From: Actinomadura sp. J1-007
GTDB taxonomy: Bacteria; Actinomycetota; Actinomycetes; Streptosporangiales; Streptosporangiaceae
Assembly: GCF_009793335.1 (NCBI RefSeq)
Contig: NZ_WING01000002.1
Coordinates: 62,001-126,000 of the forward strand
Length of the DNA: 64,000 bases
Direction: 5' to 3'
Of this stretch, positions 9,511 through 18,332 are shown in pieces; the first letter of the stretch is position 1; each line of letters opens with the position of its first letter. The notes under the pieces are model-generated. The model did no database searches. It had not been told where the DNA came from and saw only the letters and a program-made list of their open reading frames with translations. The position numbers and the translations under genes were made by a program.

Positions 9511-12243
9511 TCATCGCTGGACCTGGAGGCTGCGGACCGGGGGGTCGCTCAGCTCGACGACGTCGTCGTCCGCGAAACAACGTAGCCAGTATGGGCCGGA
9601 AACGCCCGGAGGCGGGAGCGACACCTCGCCGGGGACCGGCACCTGCTCCCACGTGCCGAGCGTCTCGCCGTCGGCCGCGCGGTGCGGCATCACCCGCCCG
9701 GCCCGCAGCACGAGCGTCAGCCGCGCGACCCGCAGCGGCCGCGCCGACGACAGCCGGACCGTCAGCGTGCGCCGCCACGGCGGGCCGCTCCGCACCAGGT
9801 CGTAGTGCACGACGGTCGGCGCGGGCACCTCCGCCGCGACCGCCGGGCCGGTGACGCGGGCGCCGCCGACCGTCCCGGACGAGGCGACCGCGACCTCGAC
9901 CGGCTCGTCCTCGGGCACCGGCAGGCGGACGCCGCCCTGCGTGTCGTACGCGGCGCGGGTGACGATCTCGCGGCGCGGCGCGCCGGACCCGAGCCGTCCC
10001 GGCTCGATCCGCCCGGCCTCGACCAGCCCCGCCTCGATCCGCCCGGTCGCGATCCGGTCGGCGCCGACCCGCCAGGTCAGCTCGGCCTCCGCGACGTCCG
10101 GCGGCCAGTCGAACCCGACGTGCACGTACGCCCCGCGCCGCTCGGCGACGAGCCGCCGGGGCGGCGGCAGGTTGACGTGCCGGTGGTACGCGCCGATCGC
10201 GGCCGTCCCCTCGGCGACGGTCACCGCGAGCAGCCAGCCGCCCGCGCCGGGCCGCACCTCCAGGCCGCCCCCGGACGGCGCGGCGGCCAGCCTCCGGCTC
10301 GCCCGCCGCACCTCCTCGACCGGGACGACCGCGCTGCGCGGCCACGGCGGCGGGCCGTCGGTCAGGACCAGTTCGACCGTGCCGTTCGGCGGCGGATCGA
10401 ACCTGACCCGCAGCAGCCCCGGGTCGGACGGGTCGGGCTCGGCGGCCAGCTCGTACACCGGGACCGGCGGCGCGCACGGCGTCACCGACTCCCGCACGCC
10501 CGGCGTCGCGACCTCGCGGCCCTCGGTGTCCAGGTAGACGGCGCTGATCCGGTAGTGGTGCGTCGTGCCGTTCGGGACGCGCTCCCGGAACCCCTCGCGC
10601 CCCGCCGGGACGGGACGCCCCGCGCGGACCACGTGCACCCGCGCCGCCTCCGGGGGGCACCGCCACCGCCCGGTCACCACCCCGTCGCCCGGCGTCAGCG
10701 TCACCTCGCCCGGCTCCGGCCGTACGGTCACGGGCCCGGCGACGGCGGGCGCGGCGGCGGCCTCGCCCCGTACCGCGACCACGCCGTAGTACAGCGGCAC
10801 GTTCACCGGCGGCCGGTCGTCGCGCGCGCCGGGCAGCGGCTCCCCGTCGGCCGCGTCGCGCGGCGGACGGCCGCGCCGCCGCACCACGTGGTAGACCACC
10901 TCGCCGGCCGTGGACGGCGAGGCGTCCCACGCCAGCCGCACCGACGGCCCCCGCGCCCCGTCCGCGGGCCCGTCCACGTCGGCGCGCAGCGCGGGCACCG
11001 GGTACGGCGGCAGGCGGCGCTGGTGCTCGGCCGCGCCGGGCAGGTCGCGGACGAGGCGGAGCGCGTCGGCGAGCAGCCGCCACGCGCGGTCGGGGTCGTC
11101 CTCGGCGACGGCGGACTCGCGCAGCCGCAGCGCCGTGTCGAGCCGGTGCCGCGCCTCCGCCGCGAGCACCTCCTCCTCGGGCCGCTCGCCGTCCCCGCCC
11201 GCGCCGGACGGCGGCGCGCCGGGCCCGGCCGGGACGCCGGACGCGTCGGCCAGCTCGGCGGCGGCCTGCACCTCGCCCGCGTCGAGCAGCGCGCGCAGCC
11301 GCCCCGCGAGCCCGCCGCCCGGCCCCGTCTCGCGCAGCACGGCGAACACCAGCCGCCGCGCGTCGGACGGCTCGACGCCGAGGTCCTCCATCGCGTGGCG
11401 TTGCAGCGCCCGCTCGGACGCGCGCTGCCTCAGCCGCTCGCGGAGCCGGTCGACGACGTCGTACAGGAGCAGCTCGTCGAGGTCGGCGCCCGAACGCAGC
11501 GCCGCCAGCACCGTGTCGGCGTGCGTGGTGCTCGTGTCGCGGCTGCGCCGCGCCCACTGCGCTCCGGCCTCCGCGACCGCCTCCGGGCCGGGACGCAGCG
11601 CGCCCGCGCCGCCGGGACCGGCGGGCCCGCCGCCCGCCCGGAACCCGCCGATCACGCGCATCGGCCCCCGCAGCCGGTCGCCGAACAGGAAGTCGGCGAG
11701 GTGCCGCTTGCCGAGCACGTCCAGCGACTCGCGGACCTTCCGGTACGCCGGGTACGGCGACCCGGACGGCAGCGGGTCGGGCTCGCGCACCTCGATCCGG
11801 TCGGCGGACGCCAGGCCCTCCAGCTCGGCGCGGGCGACCCCGGCCGTCCGCGCGATGCCCTCGACCTCGGCGGGCGTGACCGTCCGCAGCGTGCCCGCCG
11901 CGTCGGCGAGCCGCGCCCGCGCCTCGGCCAGCCGCCTGCGGGTCGCCTCCCGCCCGCCGCGCAGCCGCTCGTCCAGCGGGCCGAGGTCGCCGCGCTCGGC
12001 CGCCGCGAACACCGCGGCGAGCTCGCGGTGCTCGGCCTCCAGCCGGTCGATCAGCTTGCGGTACTTGAGCTGCCCGCGGGCCCGCCGCCAGCACTGCCGC
12101 ACCTGCTTGACGCGCGCCGCGACCGCCGCGGCCGACGGCGGGTCGGGGAGCGCGTAGCGGACGCGCAGGTCCTCGGGCGGCTGGTCGCCCGCCGCCCGCG
12201 CCGGCTCCAGCACCTCCCGGTGGTACTCCTCGTCGAACCCCAC
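9511..12243 (-). CDS. Large protein with helical N-terminus and Fn3/beta-sandwich repeats
   Basis: The GTG at 12243, 25 bp after dnaK, opens a 910-residue protein. Residues 1-130 are charged helices (EYHREVLEPARA; KYRKLIDRLEAEHRELAAVF), and 150-420 are a helical region with low-complexity linkers. From about 430 to the end come several beta-sandwich segments resembling fibronectin type III repeats (SVRLAWDASPSTAGEVVYHV; HHYRISAVYLDTEGREV). There is no signal peptide or membrane helix, so these Fn3-like parts are probably cytoplasmic. Its position directly after grpE and dnaK suggests a dedicated Hsp70 client or co-chaperone; the J-domain HPD motif is not present. Function unknown; the domain call is moderate. 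Confidence 0.6.
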   Translation of the reverse strand: MGFDEEYHREVLEPARAAGDQPPEDLRVRYALPDPPSAAAVAARVKQVRQCWRRARGQLKYRKLIDRLEAEHRELAAVFAAAERGDLGPLDERLRGGREATRRRLAEARARLADAAGTLRTVTPAEVEGIARTAGVARAELEGLASADRIEVREPDPLPSGSPYPAYRKVRESLDVLGKRHLADFLFGDRLRGPMRVIGGFRAGGGPAGPGGAGALRPGPEAVAEAGAQWARRSRDTSTTHADTVLAALRSGADLDELLLYDVVDRLRERLRQRASERALQRHAMEDLGVEPSDARRLVFAVLRETGPGGGLAGRLRALLDAGEVQAAAELADASGVPAGPGAPPSGAGGDGERPEEEVLAAEARHRLDTALRLRESAVAEDDPDRAWRLLADALRLVRDLPGAAEHQRRLPPYPVPALRADVDGPADGARGPSVRLAWDASPSTAGEVVYHVVRRRGRPPRDAADGEPLPGARDDRPPVNVPLYYGVVAVRGEAAAAPAVAGPVTVRPEPGEVTLTPGDGVVTGRWRCPPEAARVHVVRAGRPVPAGREGFRERVPNGTTHHYRISAVYLDTEGREVATPGVRESVTPCAPPVPVYELAAEPDPSDPGLLRVRFDPPPNGTVELVLTDGPPPWPRSAVVPVEEVRRASRRLAAAPSGGGLEVRPGAGGWLLAVTVAEGTAAIGAYHRHVNLPPPRRLVAERRGAYVHVGFDWPPDVAEAELTWRVGADRIATGRIEAGLVEAGRIEPGRLGSGAPRREIVTRAAYDTQGGVRLPVPEDEPVEVAVASSGTVGGARVTGPAVAAEVPAPTVVHYDLVRSGPPWRRTLTVRLSSARPLRVARLTLVLRAGRVMPHRAADGETLGTWEQVPVPGEVSLPPPGVSGPYWLRCFADDDVVELSDPPVRSLQVQR

Positions 12244-12268
12244 GCGGCCGCCCCCGCCCGTCCCGGCG

Positions 12269-13852
12269 TCAGCTCACCTGGACGCGGGACAGGGCCTTGC
12301 GGGAACGCTCGACCTCCTCCTCGGACATCCCGCCGACGTCCACCTTCAGCTCCAGCCGCTCGCCGGTCTCCTTCTCCACCGCCGTCACGTTCAGCAGCCC
12401 GGACGCGTCGAGCGCGAACGTCACCTCGACCGGCCAGCCCGCCTTCTTGCCGCGCGGGATGCGGATCTCCCCGGTCGCGATCTCGGAGTTGTCGATCAGC
12501 TCGCCGGACTCCACGCTGCCCGCCTGCTCCATCACCCGCACGTCGGCGGACGTCTGGTCGTCGTAGACGGTGAAGAAGTCCTCGGTCTTGGCGGCGGGCA
12601 GCTCGTCGTTGGCGTGCACGAGGTGCGCGACGTGCTCGGCGCCGGTCTCCCGGTCCACCACCACGATCCCGAACGCGTGCGAGGCGACCGTCTTGATCTG
12701 CCGTCCCGCGATCTGCTTCTGCTGGTCGGCCGACAGGCCCGCGCGCAGCGCCATCTCCTCGGCGCGGTCCTCGGCGCCCTCCCGCACGAGCCGCCGGTAG
12801 GTCTCCTCGAACGCGTACAGCGCCGCGCCCTTCGCGACCGCGAGGTCGGGGTCCTGCACGCGGGGCCGCAGGCCGAGCTCGGTCTCCAGCCGCGCCGCGA
12901 CGACCGGCATCTTGGTGGACCCGCCGACGAGCACCAGGTCGTCGTAGTCGTGCACGCCCTTCTCGGCGGCGGTCGACAGCGTCCGGCCGGTGATCTCCAC
13001 GGTCCGGTCCAGGAGGTCCTTGGTCAGCTCCTCCAGCTTCTCGCGCGTCACCTCGACCGCCGCGACGCGCCCGCCGTGCATCACCCGCACCGTGTGGGCC
13101 GTACGGGTCGTCAGCGCCTTCTTCGCGTCCTCGGCGTCGCGGCGGAGCTGCTGCTCGGTCTGCTTGTCGTCGAGCGGGTCGCCCGCGTCGGGGTGCTCGG
13201 CGCGGAACCGCTCGGCCAGGTACTCCACCAGCCGCGCGTCCCAGTCGGCGCCGCCGAGCTCGTGGTCGCCGTCGGTGCACACCACCTCGATGTGCCCGGA
13301 CCGCAGCGCGATCACCGTGGTGTCGAACGTGCCGCCGCCGAGGTCGTACACCAGGATCGTCCGGTCGACCTCCGGGTTGAGCACGCCGTAGGTGATCGCG
13401 GCGGCGATCGGCTCGGACACGATGTCGATGACGTTCAGCCCGGCGATCCGGCCCGCCTTGCGGGTCGCGTCGCGCTCGGCCGCGCCGAAGTACGCCGGGA
13501 CGGTGATCACCACGTCGCGGGTCTCCTCGCCCGTGGTGGTCCGCGCGTCCGTCGCGAGCTTCAGCAGGATGAACGCCGACAGCTCCTCGGGGGTGAAGTC
13601 GATCCCGTGGATCGGGCGGGCGACGTCGCGGCCCATGTCGCGCTTGACGAGGCTGACGACGTGGTCGGGCTCCAGCACCGCGGTGTCCTTGGCGGTGGCG
13701 CCGACGATGACGTTGTCGCCGCTCTCGAAGTAGACGACCGACGGCGTGGTGTCGGTGCCCTCCAGGTTGCGCAGGACCGCCGGACGCCCCACATCGTCGA
13801 TCGAGGCAATGCAGGAGTAGGTGGTTCCCAGGTCGATCCCGTAGACAGCCAT
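12269..13852 (-). CDS. Hsp70 family chaperone, short DnaK paralogue
   Basis: The 527-residue protein has a complete Hsp70 nucleotide-binding domain: GIDLGTTYS (5-13), VVITVPAYF (114-122), DLGGGTFD (170-177) and VGGSTKMP (309-316). An extra helical insert sits at about 350-385, between the ATPase and the beta substrate-binding domain (about 388-515; NDELPA, IPRGKKAGWPVEV). It ends with SEEEVERSRKALSRV and lacks the alpha-helical lid of housekeeping DnaK (610-640 residues). It is therefore a dedicated paralogue, not the general chaperone, and probably handles a partner from the same operon. The ATG at 13852 lies 67 bp after grpE. No HspR or CIRCE box is visible upstream of the operon. Confidence 0.9.
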   Translation of the reverse strand: MAVYGIDLGTTYSCIASIDDVGRPAVLRNLEGTDTTPSVVYFESGDNVIVGATAKDTAVLEPDHVVSLVKRDMGRDVARPIHGIDFTPEELSAFILLKLATDARTTTGEETRDVVITVPAYFGAAERDATRKAGRIAGLNVIDIVSEPIAAAITYGVLNPEVDRTILVYDLGGGTFDTTVIALRSGHIEVVCTDGDHELGGADWDARLVEYLAERFRAEHPDAGDPLDDKQTEQQLRRDAEDAKKALTTRTAHTVRVMHGGRVAAVEVTREKLEELTKDLLDRTVEITGRTLSTAAEKGVHDYDDLVLVGGSTKMPVVAARLETELGLRPRVQDPDLAVAKGAALYAFEETYRRLVREGAEDRAEEMALRAGLSADQQKQIAGRQIKTVASHAFGIVVVDRETGAEHVAHLVHANDELPAAKTEDFFTVYDDQTSADVRVMEQAGSVESGELIDNSEIATGEIRIPRGKKAGWPVEVTFALDASGLLNVTAVEKETGERLELKVDVGGMSEEEVERSRKALSRVQVS

Positions 13853-13919
13853 GTCCCTCTCACACCTATCGGTACCGGGTCAGGGCGCGGCGCCCGGTTC
13901 GGGAGCCGCGCTCCGGCGT

Positions 13920-14818
13920 TCATGGTCCGGTGTTCATCGTCTCGCTCCGCACCGTGTCGCGCAGGCGACTTGACGGAGCCGGGGTGTCCGGTTCGCCCGG
14001 CGGCTCCGCGTCCGGCGGGAGTTTTCCGACGCAGACCTCGGCCTTGCGCAGGACCCTCCCGCCCTGCTCGAAGCCGTCGGCCTGGACGGAGACCACGGTG
14101 CCGGCGCGGCCGGGCTCGGTGACGGGCGCGACCGCGACCGGCCGGTGCCGGGCCGCGTCGTACGGCTCGCCGGGCTCGGCGGTGAAGCGCTCCACGCCGA
14201 TCCTGGACAGCACGTCGGCCACGTCGTCGGCGACGGCGGCCAGCAGGCTCGCCGCGTGCGCGGGCTCGGGGGATCGGGCTCGGCCCACCGGCCGGACTCG
14301 CGGCGGGTCTGGTCGTGCAGGCGGTAGAGGGCGGTCCGGACGGGCTCCAGCAGGGCCTGCAACTCGCCGCGCCGCAGCCGCTGGTTCTCCTCGTGCAACC
14401 GGTCGATGATCGCCTCGCGGTGCGCGGCGCGGTCGTGCTCGCGGTCGAGCCTGGCGGCCAGCCCCGCGATCGCCTCCCGCACGTCGTCCCGCAGCGCGGA
14501 CACCTCGGACTCTCGGGGCGCCCCGGCCTCCTCGCCGTCATCGGCGGCTTCGGGGCCGGGCGCGGGGACGGGGGCAGGGACGGGTGCGGGGGCGGGCGCA
14601 GGTGCGGGCTCGCTGGGCTTCGCCGCCTGGACGGGGACGGTGAGCCCGGACGCGCCGTTCGCGGCGCCGGGATCGGTGGGTGTCTCGGTGCCGTTCCCCG
14701 GTGCGCGGTCGCCCTCCGTGCGCGCCGCCGCGCCGTTCTCCAGGGCCGTGCGGGCAGGCTCGCGCTCCGGCTCCGCCGCGAAGCCGTCGTTGACTTGGCG
14801 TTCCCGGTCGCTCGACAC
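13920..14818 (-). CDS. GrpE-like nucleotide exchange factor (frameshifted)
   Basis: The GTG at 14818 begins a protein with a long acidic, Pro/Ala-rich N-terminus, then a coiled coil (SEVSALRDDVREAIAGLAAR; EAIIDRLHEENQRLRRGEL), the usual GrpE dimer helix. The frame breaks in the G run at 14268-14272. Adding one base turns the reading into the frame ending at 13920, which carries ADDVADVLSRIGVERF and the GrpE beta domain ending in GGRVLRKAEVCVGK, equivalent to the canonical R-V-L-R-P-A-x-V-x-V. It is the first gene of the operon and pairs with the short Hsp70 directly downstream. The split looks like an assembly error because both halves are conserved. Confidence 0.8.
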
Positions 14819-15017
14819 GTGCAGTAACCCTAATGGCCCTGACCTTGCGAAGGTAGGGCCGCCCTTGACGTTCGGGAGACTTTTCCCCGACCCGCTCACG
14901 TACGGTCCTCGCCCGACTTCTCTCTGAAGACACGCTCGGGTTACACGTTGGAAACGAGCCTCCAGCACGGTTGTGGGTACCGATCGGTCAGAGCTCGATC
15001 GGATGAGGGAGGTGGCG
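14819..15017. promoter_or_regulatory. Divergent promoter region of the grpE operon and the ACT-domain gene
   Basis: About 200 bp separate the two start codons. It includes a short perfect palindrome ACCTT-GCG-AAGGT at 14842-14854, close to the grpE start. I saw no HspR-type (CTTGAGT-N7-ACTCAAG) or CIRCE-type element, so standard heat-shock control is not indicated. Confidence 0.4.
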
Positions 15018-15692
15018 ATGTTGCTGAGGATCCGAGTGCGCCTGCCGGACCGTCCCGGATCGCTGGGCCGGGTGGCGCGGACGCTGGGGGCCGCGGGCGC
15101 CGACGTCGTCCAGATGGCGGTGCTGGAACGCGACGGCGGGCGGGCGCTCGACGACTTCACCGTCGCCTGGCCGGCCGGGGCCGGGATCGACCGGCTCTGC
15201 GAGGGGCTCGCCTCGGTGCCGGGCGTCGACATCGTCGGCGTCTGGCCGACCGCCGAGCCGCAGGGCGCGTTCCCCGACGCCGCGGTGATCGGCCAGGTCG
15301 CCGCGTCCCCGGCGCGCGGCCCGATGATCCTCGCCGACGCGGTGCCCGCCCTGCTCAGCGGCGACTGGGCCGGGCTCGCCGAGACCGGGGGCGGGGACGG
15401 CCCCGGACTCGTCCACGCCAGCGTGCACGGCCTGGCGGGCGTGCGGCTGCCCGAGCTCGCGCCGCTGCGCCCCCGCTCGTTCACCGCTCCGGACGGCACC
15501 CAGTACGCCATCTGCCCGATGGAGGGCGGCGACGGGCGCGGGCTCGTGCTCGTGGCGGCCCGGACCGGCGCGCCGCCGTTCCACCGCACCGAGGTCGAAC
15601 GGCTCGCGCAGCTCGTCGGCGCGGCCGAGGCGGTGCTGGGCGTGCGCGCGGCGGCGTGCGCGGCGGAGGGTTCCGCGGCCCGCACGGGTTGA
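15018..15692 (+). CDS. ACT-domain protein
   Basis: The ATG at 15018 is preceded by GGGAGGTGGCG, a better ribosome site than those of in-frame starts at 14973 and 15003, giving 224 residues. Residues 1-70 form an ACT fold (LLRIRVRLPDRPGSLGRVAR, then GADVVQMAVLERDGG), a small ligand-binding module that typically senses amino acids. The remaining 150 residues (RGPMILADAVPALLSGDW; RSFTAPDGTQYAICPMEGG) look like a GAF-like sensory half, but no family is certain. It is probably a regulatory or sensory protein without catalytic activity. It stands divergent from the grpE operon and 72 bp before an acyl-CoA synthetase gene. Confidence 0.7.
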   Translation: MLLRIRVRLPDRPGSLGRVARTLGAAGADVVQMAVLERDGGRALDDFTVAWPAGAGIDRLCEGLASVPGVDIVGVWPTAEPQGAFPDAAVIGQVAASPARGPMILADAVPALLSGDWAGLAETGGGDGPGLVHASVHGLAGVRLPELAPLRPRSFTAPDGTQYAICPMEGGDGRGLVLVAARTGAPPFHRTEVERLAQLVGAAEAVLGVRAAACAAEGSAARTG

Positions 15693-15720
15693 CGGCCCTG
15701 GCCTTCCGGCCCGGCGGGTC

Positions 15721-15737
15721 CTAGAGTCGCGTTCTAG
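15721..15737. promoter_or_regulatory. Inverted repeat upstream of fadD, imperfect KstR-like site
   Basis: CTAGA-N7-TCTAG is a perfect inverted repeat 28 bp before the acyl-CoA synthetase start. Its right half (GCGTTCTAG) resembles the KstR half-site, but the spacing is one base too long for the TNNAACNNGTTNNA consensus. Confidence 0.35.
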
Positions 15738-15764
15738 ATCCGTGCCGGTTCCTGGAGGTCGTCC

Positions 15765-17315
15765 ATGGCCGAACTGCTCCGCCCGTACGCCGCCGCCCAG
15801 CCCGACGAGCCCGCGATCACCGACGAGCGGGGCGCCACCTCCTGGCGGGAGCTGAACGGCAGGACCGACCGGCTCGCGGGCGCGCTGCGCGGGCTCGGCC
15901 TCGGCACCGGCGACGCGATCGCGATCCACTCCGGCAACCGCCGCGAGCACTTCGAGCTGATGTGCGCGGCCGGGCACATCGGCCTGCGCTACGTGCTGGT
16001 CAACTGGCACTGGACGGCCCAGGAGCTGCGGTACGTCCTGGAGGACGCGGGCGCGAAGGCGCTGTTCTCCGAGGACGCGTTCGGCGACGTGGCCCGCGAG
16101 GCGTCCGAGGGGCTGGACCTGCGCGCGCGGGTCGCGCTCGGCGACGGCGTCGAGGGCTTCGCGCCGTACGAGGAGTTCCTCGCGTCGGGGCCCGAGGGGG
16201 AGCCGGACGGCCAGGTCATGGGCTTCCCGATGTTCTACACCTCGGGCACGACGGGGCGGCCGAAGGGCGTCAACCGCAAGCTCGTCGCCGCGGGCGCGCC
16301 GATCGAGACCGCCAAGCTGGTCGGCGACGTCTTCGCGGAGATCCTGCTGATCCCCGAGGGCGGCCGGACACTGCTGGTCGGGCCCGTCTACCACTCCGCG
16401 CAGTGGCTGTGGTCGTACGTCTTCCTGCTGGGCGGCCGTCCGGTCGTCATGCGCCGCGGCTTCGACCCGGCCGAGACGCTCCGCCTCATCGACGAGCACG
16501 GCATCACCAACGTGCACCTCGTCCCCACCCAGTTCGTCCGGCTGCTGCGCCTGGACGAGGCGGCGCGCGCCGCGTTCGACGGGTCGAGCCTGCGGGCGGT
16601 GTGGCACGGCGCCGCGCCGTGCTCGCCGGAGATCAAGCGGCGGATGATCGACTGGCTGGGCCCGGTCGTGCACGAGTACTACGGCTCCACCGAGGCGTCC
16701 GTCAACAGCGTGATCACCGCGGCGGAGTGGCTGGAGCGGCCGGGCAGCGTCGGCCGCCCGCTGCCGACCACCGAGGTGCGGATCCTGCGCGAGGACGGCG
16801 GGCCCGCCGCGCCGGGCGAGCGCGGGCAGATCTGGTTCCGCTACACCAGCGGCGACGACGTGGAGTACTGGGGCGACGAGGAGAAGACCGCGTCGGTGCA
16901 CCGCGCGGACGGGCTGTTCACGACCGGCGACATCGGCTACTTCGACGAGGACGGCTACCTGTTCCTCGCCGACCGCGCCATCGACATGATCATCAGCGGC
17001 GGGGTGAACATCTACCCGGCCGAGATCGAGGGCGTCCTGATCACCCATCCGGCGGTCCGCGACGTGGCCGTCTTCGGCGTCCCGGACGAGGAGTTCGGCG
17101 AGCAGGTCAAGGCCGCCGTCGAACCGGCCGAGGGCGTGCGGCCGGCGCCGGAGCTGGCGGACGAGCTGATCGCGCACGTCCGGTCGTCCCTCGCGGGCTA
17201 CAAGGCCCCGCGCTCGATCGACTTCGTCGCCGAGATGCCCCGCACCCCCACCGGCAAGCTCTACAAGCGCCTGCTGAAGGACCCGTACTGGCAGGACCGG
17301 GCCCAGCGCATCTGA
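15765..17315 (+). CDS. Acyl-CoA synthetase (FadD-like, ANL superfamily)
   Basis: This 516-residue enzyme of the adenylate-forming (ANL) family activates a carboxylic acid with ATP and transfers it to CoA. It shows YTSGTTGRPKG (158-168, ATP-binding loop), EYYGSTEASVNSV (adenine-binding region, about 305), YLFLADRAIDMIISGGVNIYPAEIE (shortened: DRAIDMIISGGVNIYPAEIE, hinge) and PTGKLYKR with the adenylation lysine near 498. No carrier protein or transferase domain is attached, which separates it from NRPS A domains. Size and motifs fit actinobacterial short/medium-chain or steroid-side-chain FadDs; the substrate is unknown. The nearby enoyl-CoA hydratase and acyl-CoA dehydrogenase genes fit a lipid catabolism setting. 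A hairpin follows the stop. Confidence 0.88.
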   Translation: MAELLRPYAAAQPDEPAITDERGATSWRELNGRTDRLAGALRGLGLGTGDAIAIHSGNRREHFELMCAAGHIGLRYVLVNWHWTAQELRYVLEDAGAKALFSEDAFGDVAREASEGLDLRARVALGDGVEGFAPYEEFLASGPEGEPDGQVMGFPMFYTSGTTGRPKGVNRKLVAAGAPIETAKLVGDVFAEILLIPEGGRTLLVGPVYHSAQWLWSYVFLLGGRPVVMRRGFDPAETLRLIDEHGITNVHLVPTQFVRLLRLDEAARAAFDGSSLRAVWHGAAPCSPEIKRRMIDWLGPVVHEYYGSTEASVNSVITAAEWLERPGSVGRPLPTTEVRILREDGGPAAPGERGQIWFRYTSGDDVEYWGDEEKTASVHRADGLFTTGDIGYFDEDGYLFLADRAIDMIISGGVNIYPAEIEGVLITHPAVRDVAVFGVPDEEFGEQVKAAVEPAEGVRPAPELADELIAHVRSSLAGYKAPRSIDFVAEMPRTPTGKLYKRLLKDPYWQDRAQRI

Positions 17316-17317
17316 CG

Positions 17318-17342
17318 CCGGGCCCGCCCCCGGCGGGCCCGG
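17318..17342. terminator. Bidirectional terminator between fadD and the PfkB kinase gene
   Basis: A perfect 11-bp stem (17318-17328 with 17332-17342) closes a CCC loop. It fills the whole 27-bp gap between two convergent genes, so it can end transcripts from both sides. Confidence 0.7.
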
Positions 17343-18260
17343 TCAGTCCAGGAGAGCGAGGATCGCGGGGAGGTCGGTGAGGCCGGCGTCCGAGCCGAGG
17401 CCCTGGGCGACCGTCGCGGCGGCGGCCGTGCCCCAGCGGGCGCTCTCGTGGACGTCCTCGCCGCGCACGAGGCCGGTGATGAAGCCCGCGCAGTACGCGT
17501 CGCCGCAGCCGGTCGTGTCGACCACGTTCACGTCGATCGCAGGGATCCGCCGCACCGCGCCGTCCGTCGCCATCACCGACCCCGCCGCGCCGACCGTGAC
17601 GACCGCGGTCCGGGGGCCGCGCTCCAGGAGGGCGAGGGCGGCCTTCTCCGGGTCGTCCTCGCCGGTCATGATCGCGGCCTGCTCCTCGTTCGGCAGGACG
17701 TGGTCGACGTAGGGCAGGAACGCGCCCGCCGCCGCGACCAGGTCGGGCAGGTTGGACAGCAGGTCCATGGTGACCGCGGTGCCGCCCGCCCGCGCCGCCG
17801 CGAGCGCCTCGAAGAACGCCGGGTCGTTCAGCCCGAACGTGACGTCCGGGCCGCCGAGGTGCACGACGTCCGCCGCCGCGAGCAGGCCCGGGTCCACCGC
17901 GGCCGGCGTGAGCGTGAGGTTGGCGCCCGGCACGTGGAAGGAGGGCCGGCCGCCGTCCGGGCGGATCGGCAGGATCGACGCGCTGGTCTGGTCGCCGGTG
18001 CGGCGGACGAGCCCGGTGGCGTCCACGCCGTTGCGCGTCAGGATCGCCACCAGCAGGTCGCCGAGGTCGTCGTCGCCGATCGCGCCGACCGAGACGACCT
18101 CGTTGCCGAGCCGGGCGAGCGCGACCGCCGTGCCCGCCGCCGCGCCGGCCGCCGTCACGCGGATCCGGTCGACGACGACGGTGTCCTGGCCGGCCGGGAT
18201 CGCCTCGACGGGGCGGGCGAGCACGTCGAGGATGTGGGCTCCGAGCGCGACCACGGCCAT
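17343..18260 (-). CDS. PfkB-family carbohydrate (ribokinase-like) kinase
   Basis: The ATG at 18260 follows a GGGGGTACGG site and gives 305 residues. The PfkB signatures are present: ALGAHILDVLARPVEAIP at the start, GGPDVTFG in the middle, and the C-terminal DTTGCGDAYCAGFITG, where the Asp of GCGD is the catalytic base and the glycines form the anion hole. Family members phosphorylate sugars or nucleosides such as ribose, fructose or adenosine. It is transcribed divergently from a class II aldolase gene 72 bp away; a kinase plus such an aldolase is the usual pair for breaking down a sugar or polyol via a phosphorylated intermediate. Substrate unknown. Confidence 0.88.
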   Translation of the reverse strand: MAVVALGAHILDVLARPVEAIPAGQDTVVVDRIRVTAAGAAAGTAVALARLGNEVVSVGAIGDDDLGDLLVAILTRNGVDATGLVRRTGDQTSASILPIRPDGGRPSFHVPGANLTLTPAAVDPGLLAAADVVHLGGPDVTFGLNDPAFFEALAAARAGGTAVTMDLLSNLPDLVAAAGAFLPYVDHVLPNEEQAAIMTGEDDPEKAALALLERGPRTAVVTVGAAGSVMATDGAVRRIPAIDVNVVDTTGCGDAYCAGFITGLVRGEDVHESARWGTAAAATVAQGLGSDAGLTDLPAILALLD

Positions 18261-18332
18261 GGCCGTACCCCCTCTTGATCGGCAGGGCCGTAGCGTACGC
18301 CCTGAGGCCCGTTGAACGTGAGAGGTATTCGC

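Noticed and set aside
14819..15017. HspR (HAIR) or CIRCE heat-shock operator before grpE
   Set aside because: No CTTGAGT-N7-ACTCAAG or TTAGCACTC-N9-GAGTGCTAA pattern is visible; only a short unrelated palindrome.
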